Of a stretch of 64,000 nt of DNA, positions 60,095 through 64,000 are shown in pieces. The DNA is from Ligustrum vulgare (taxonomy: Eukaryota; Streptophyta; Magnoliopsida; Lamiales; Oleaceae). Position 1 is the stretch's first letter. Every line of letters starts with the position of its first letter. The position numbers and the translations under genes were made by a program. The notes under the pieces are model-generated. The model did not search any database and was not told the DNA's origin. It was given only the letters and a program-made list of their open reading frames with translations. The stretch is from assembly GCA_963555705.1 (NCBI GenBank), contig OY743168.1:93412925-93476924 (forward strand), read 5' to 3'.

Positions 60095-61033
60095 GAATAT
60101 TTATAACAAGTTACATAAATACTTATAACAAGATCACGAGAATTTCGTGATGATAATAATATTGGATTTATAACGAGATCACGATAATATCACGACAATA
60201 TTAACAATATCATATTAAATATGAAATTATAATGAGATCGCTTAATCAAGTAAACAATTAAAAATATTTCACTCACCCCAATCCAGAAATACCCAAAAAG
60301 AGGTTCTGTATATTCTGCTTACAGGTTGTATCGATACTCCATGAACATGTATTGATACATGTTCATGTTCAAGCTTCATGTATCGATACTTGCAGTAGAT
60401 TTCAACATTGTCAAGTCCGATTTCTGGGATTTCTTCAAGATTTCTAACTATATTTATAGAGATAAAGGGATGCACAAGAAGAAGTAAGTCATAGCCGTGT
60501 AGAATTACATTCCAAACTAAGTTGGAGGTGTAAAGTTTTACAAGCAAGAGGTGCAAGGATGTGATGAGATTCGAAGCGTGGAAGAAACGTCGGAAAGTTC
60601 TGAACTCAGGTTTGTTAGCCCAAGAGTAAACTAACCAAGAGGGGGGTGAATTGGTTTATAAAACTTTTTTCGATAAATAATCTCAAACTTAAAACCAATA
60701 GGTACAAGTATTAGCACTTAGTGTTACAAGTAACTAAACTATCAATGTAGTGTGCTATATATGTGTAAACTTAATTGATAAGGCAAGTATAGCACTAAGA
60801 TAAAGCGTTGCACAATATAAATTGATAGAATAGAGTAAGTGCGATGTAAGTAAATAAAAGGGATGAGAGAGTGCAAACGCGATTTATGGAGGTTCAATCA
60901 ACCAACGTGATCTACGTCCCCCGTTACCGAGCTCTCCGTCACGAGCAAGGCCAAATCCACTATTTTGGTAACTTACAACAAGGAGTACCAAATCCTTAGG
61001 AGACTTACAACAAGGAGCGCCTATCCTTTTACA

Positions 61034-61163
61034 ATCGAGTTTTCACACGGCTCTCGAAACCAACAATCGAGTTTTGATAAGGCTCTCGAAAACCAACAAT
61101 CGAGTTTTGACAAGGCTCTCGAAAACCAACAATCGAGTTTTCACAAGGCTCTCGAAACCACAA
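61034..61163. repeat. 33-bp tandem repeat, about four units
   Basis: Units resembling AACAATCGAGTTTTGACAAG + GCTCTCGAAAACC recur at about 61034, 61064, 61097 and 61130. As 33 is divisible by three, frames on both strands give 11-residue repeats (ENQQSSFDKAL on plus; GFREPCQNSIV on minus); I regard this as incidental. Confidence 0.85.
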
Positions 61164-61825
61164 GATATAATGAATTGAGTTTACAATCGAAATAACTCTC
61201 TTGAAAAATGATATACTCAAATTAAGTACCAAGAGAGTTAGGCTAACACTTCAATAGATAGCAATGAATTAAGCTCGAGTGTTAGAGAAAAACTTTGATG
61301 CAAATGATAATGAAAAGTTGATGCAATCAAACAAAGTTTTTCAAATAATCTCTTGTTAAAAATATTGAATCGAATTAAGTACCAAGAGATGCCACACTTG
61401 AATAATTAACAATAAGTTAAGCTCAAAGTGTTTAGGCAATGGAACTTTGATGAATCAAATGATGATGAAAAATGTAGTACAAATAATCAAAGTTCCTTAA
61501 TTGAAATCTCTCTTTAATAAAAGATTAAAACAAGTTTAGAACAAAGAGAGACTTACACTTCAATTCCAATATAGTGTGAAGATGTTGAAGAAATTCAAAC
61601 AATGTAAAACCAAGAATCTTCACAAAACTTTCTTCCAAAAACTTTGATGAATTTGATAAAACAAAGTTTAGATCAATCAAAGTTTTATGAAAATAAAAGA
61701 TGAATAAAAACTAAGTAAGAACAATGAATTTTCACAAGAAAGTTTGTATAAAATCTTATCTAAGTTGTTGTTATTGAATGTGAATGAGATGGCTATTTAT
61801 AGATCAAAATATTCAAATTCAGCAA

Positions 61826-61970
61826 CTTTCGGTTGACCAATTTGAAGTTTCGGTCGACCGAATCTTCCATATAGCCGTTATAAATTCAACCGTTGAATTT
61901 TCGGTTGACCAACTTTCGGTCGACCGAAACTTTCGGTTGACCAAACTTTCGGTCGACCGAAAGTCAACTG
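61826..61970. repeat. TTTCGGTYGACC repeat cluster with palindromes
   Basis: Six copies of TTTCGGT(T/C)GACC lie near 61828, 61849, 61899, 61914, 61932 and 61948. Copies ending GACCAA alternate with copies ending GACCGAA. The last forms an exact 18-bp palindrome CTTTCGGTCGACCGAAAG (about 61946-61963). Confidence 0.85.
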
Positions 61971-62529
61971 TTGACCGTTGACTTTTGGTTGACTTTTGAA
62001 AAATATGAAAATTTTCGATTTTTATGTTTCTAACTTGTTTTTCAAAGTGGTTTAACATAGTATAATCATGATTTAAGATCAAATAACCTTTGAAAGACAA
62101 TCTTGACTTAGATGAAAATATTTTATGCAAGTGATGAATTTTCAAGTAAGTTTCTTGATGCATAAAAATCATTTTCGAGCTCTTTGAATTTCATCGCTAA
62201 AGATTGAGAGTGTTATACCTTTACATATGTTAAATCAACTCTAATCTTGTATGCTTGAATTCTTGATCTTCATGTCATGCTTCTCAACCTCAATTTTGAT
62301 CTTTGAATACCTTCAATTCTTTCATGATCTTCTTTGCGTCTCATGTGCTCGATCACATAATTTTGATTTATATCTTTGAGAGACGATTTGAACATAGAGT
62401 GCTTTGAATATTTATCATTACATGAAACACTTGAAGCACACTTGTTAGTAACACAATAAATTCTTGTTTGTTATGATCAAAACAATAAGGTCAAATTGAC
62501 CATAGGTCAACAAGGTTGTGGTTGGACGG

Positions 62530-63250
62530 ATGAATCATGACCTGATATTCACGACGCGATGACTCGACGATGTGGAATAAAGAACCACGACTTTCGAAAC
62601 GCCACAAGGAATTGCCCAATCTCCTTGGTAAGTTTCTGGTTTTGAACGCCACAAATATTCTCAAGAAATATTTGATAAGTTCGGTATTTGAACGCCACAA
62701 AAAATATTCTTGATAAGTTCGAAAATATAGGAATCCACCTATATCTTTTATTGAATCCTCAATAAAAACTGTTTATATCAAAATCAAGTCTCAAGTCTGA
62801 ATTACAATGAATAGAAAAGGCGTATAATAAATAAAATAAACCTAGCCGCTAATTGGGCTCAAAATAGAATTCTAATTAAACTAAAATAACTAAAAATGAT
62901 AAGGAAATAAAAATATGCGAAATCAAATCAGTTGAGCAGTTACGGTCGTAAAGATGACACTTACGGCCGTAAGTGTGTTTCTGTTTAAAGTTACGGCCGT
63001 GACACTTATACTTACGGCCGTAAATATGAAAATCATGAAATTCTGCATTTTAACCCGAGGGGAAGTTACGTCCGTGAAAGCCCTTCTGGTCCTCAAACTT
63101 TGATCTTTCGACTCGGCTTGATCCGTTCGTCTTCTCGGCTCGACTCCCACATGGAAATTGCTCCGTTTTCCACGTAGATCACCGTCATACTGCCGATGTC
63201 TCGACTTCGCCCTTCGTTGCCTGGTCCAATTTGGCTTGAATTATAGATTT
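62530..63250 (-). repeat. Probable LTR remnant with TTACGGCCGTAA palindromes
   Basis: GAACGCCACAA-type words recur three times (about 62598, 62644, 62690). TTTTATTGAATCC and AATTGGGCTCAAAATAG words resemble minus-strand LTR sequence. Four copies of TTACGGCCGTAA or one-base variants lie between about 62939 and 63080. Neither terminus nor a TSD was found. Confidence 0.45.
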
Positions 63251-64000
63251 TTCCGTCAAGCCTGCTATGACTTCAATTATCGAGGGTCCGGAATACATCA
63301 GGATGAAGCCATGCAAATTAGGAGCTGTCCTCATGGGGTTGAATGACTAAGGAATCTTTACAAATTTTAGGTGCAGCCATGTCTTTGAATGTCAAGATGC
63401 TATTATGGACATCTCCAAAATTAAGATTCTTAGCCTCTGTTTAATAAACCGTTTATAAATGATTGTTTATAAATATTATTTAGTAAGATGTTGTCATGTG
63501 TTCATTTATAAACAAATTTTTCTAATGATAAACTACTTTAGCAAACCAAAATTTTTGGTTGTACAATCAAAAGACTACTAATACGAATAAGAATCATATT
63601 TCTTAATGGCCATTGTGGATTCTCATAGCACAAGATTCTCACGCACAAAAAAGGACCTTTCCCTCCCAATCCCATTCCCTAAAGGTGGAAAATGGGCTAA
63701 GCCAAACGGGCCAAGTCACTCGCAAGTTCGGTTTATTGACGGTTCGAGATTGTTTTGAACAAATCATGGGCACGAGCTAGACACCCTTCTTTCATCAGTT
63801 GAGCGAGCCCTGCTTATTTATTGGCTTGATCCTCTATTAATTTCTTGAACTGGAAATTACATGCTCCCTTGTGTATTACGTTGTAAATTCAAAGTTCAAG
63901 TTTTGCCCATATTTATTCAAAACTCGGGTCATTATTTAACTTATATTTAAAAAAAATTAATTCATTAATTATTTTGAAGGGAGATTTCAAGTTCACGTCT
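63251..64000. other. Gene-free window end
   Basis: A MITE-like block starting GCCTCTGTTTAATAAACCG lies at about 63434-63560. A CCCATTCC...GGGCTAAGCC block near 63670-63710 may be a degraded hAT terminus. No gene is seen. Confidence 0.4.

Larger units (their letters stand above)
56331..60440 (-). repeat. LTR-like dispersed repeat, copy B, containing nested solo LTRs
   Basis: 56331-57876 and 60100-60440 match copy A (22382-24690) in order, including AAGATCTTGACTTTAAAG, GTAGGGAATTTAATC and GATACATGTTCATGTTCAAG. The copy is split by a solo LTR at 57882-60094. The right border is unresolved. Confidence 0.6.
60600..62496. repeat. Dispersed repeat of the CCAAGAGGGGGGTGAATTGG class
   Basis: The left end has the characteristic words CCCAAGAGTAAACTAACCAAG and GAGGGGGGTGAATTGG (60618-60655). 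The right part ends with TTTGTTATGATCAAAACAAT (about 62470-62489). This combination is seen in a common plant retroelement-derived repeat. No gag or pol domain is visible. The exact borders and class are uncertain. Confidence 0.5.

Overview
This window looks like repeat-rich, AT-rich intergenic chromatin from a flowering-plant (probably eudicot) nuclear genome. It has spliced genes with GT-AG introns, plant transposon families (Ty3/gypsy, TRIM, MULE, hAT, CACTA, Harbinger-type MITEs, Helitron, tRNA-type SINEs), and one clear plant-specific transcription factor gene. There are no bacterial-style operons and no tRNA, rRNA or CRISPR features that I can support.

Left part (1-9.1 kb): a 3.1 kb Ty3/gypsy element on the minus strand (1833-4958) keeps both LTRs, a 5-bp target-site duplication (TSD), PBS and PPT, but has lost nearly all of pol and carries several stops. 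Next come abutting dead fragments of a histone H2A gene and a MEKK-type MAP kinase kinase kinase (5508-6087), an AT-rich array of palindromic TTACAATTGTAA-like units (6.94-8.05 kb) and a non-autonomous hAT element (8308-9101).

9.6-19.1 kb: a decayed MULE of the kind that carries a Ulp1-like gene (Kaonashi-type). A MuDRA-like transposase (+) and a nine-exon DUF1985-coiled coil-Ulp1 gene (-) are convergent. Both are broken by stops and frameshifts. Dozens of AGGTCACA/TGTGACCT motifs lie at both ends, between the genes and in the largest intron.

20-35 kb: two SINE copies with long TSDs, an LTR-like repeat containing a small hAT element, a dead TTF/DUF4371-type hAT transposase (25.4-27.7 kb, -), a 1.05 kb TRIM with unusual TG...CT LTR ends, and a 3.0 kb CACTA element keeping the 3' exons of its En/Spm-type gene.

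38.5-41 kb: the only gene that looks functional, a class I LOB-domain transcription factor closest to LBD36/ASL1, with a probable 5'-UTR intron holding two long ATT/AAT microsatellites.

41-64 kb: at least four Harbinger-type MITEs (one with another MITE inside), two GC-rich hAT elements, a Helitron with a duplicated 5' end, a solo LTR inside a solo LTR inside an older repeat (56.3-60.4 kb), and several arrays of short palindromes (TTTCGGTYGACC, TTACGGCCGTAA). Apart from the LBD gene, almost everything recognisable is mobile DNA or its debris, so the genes here do not form a pathway.
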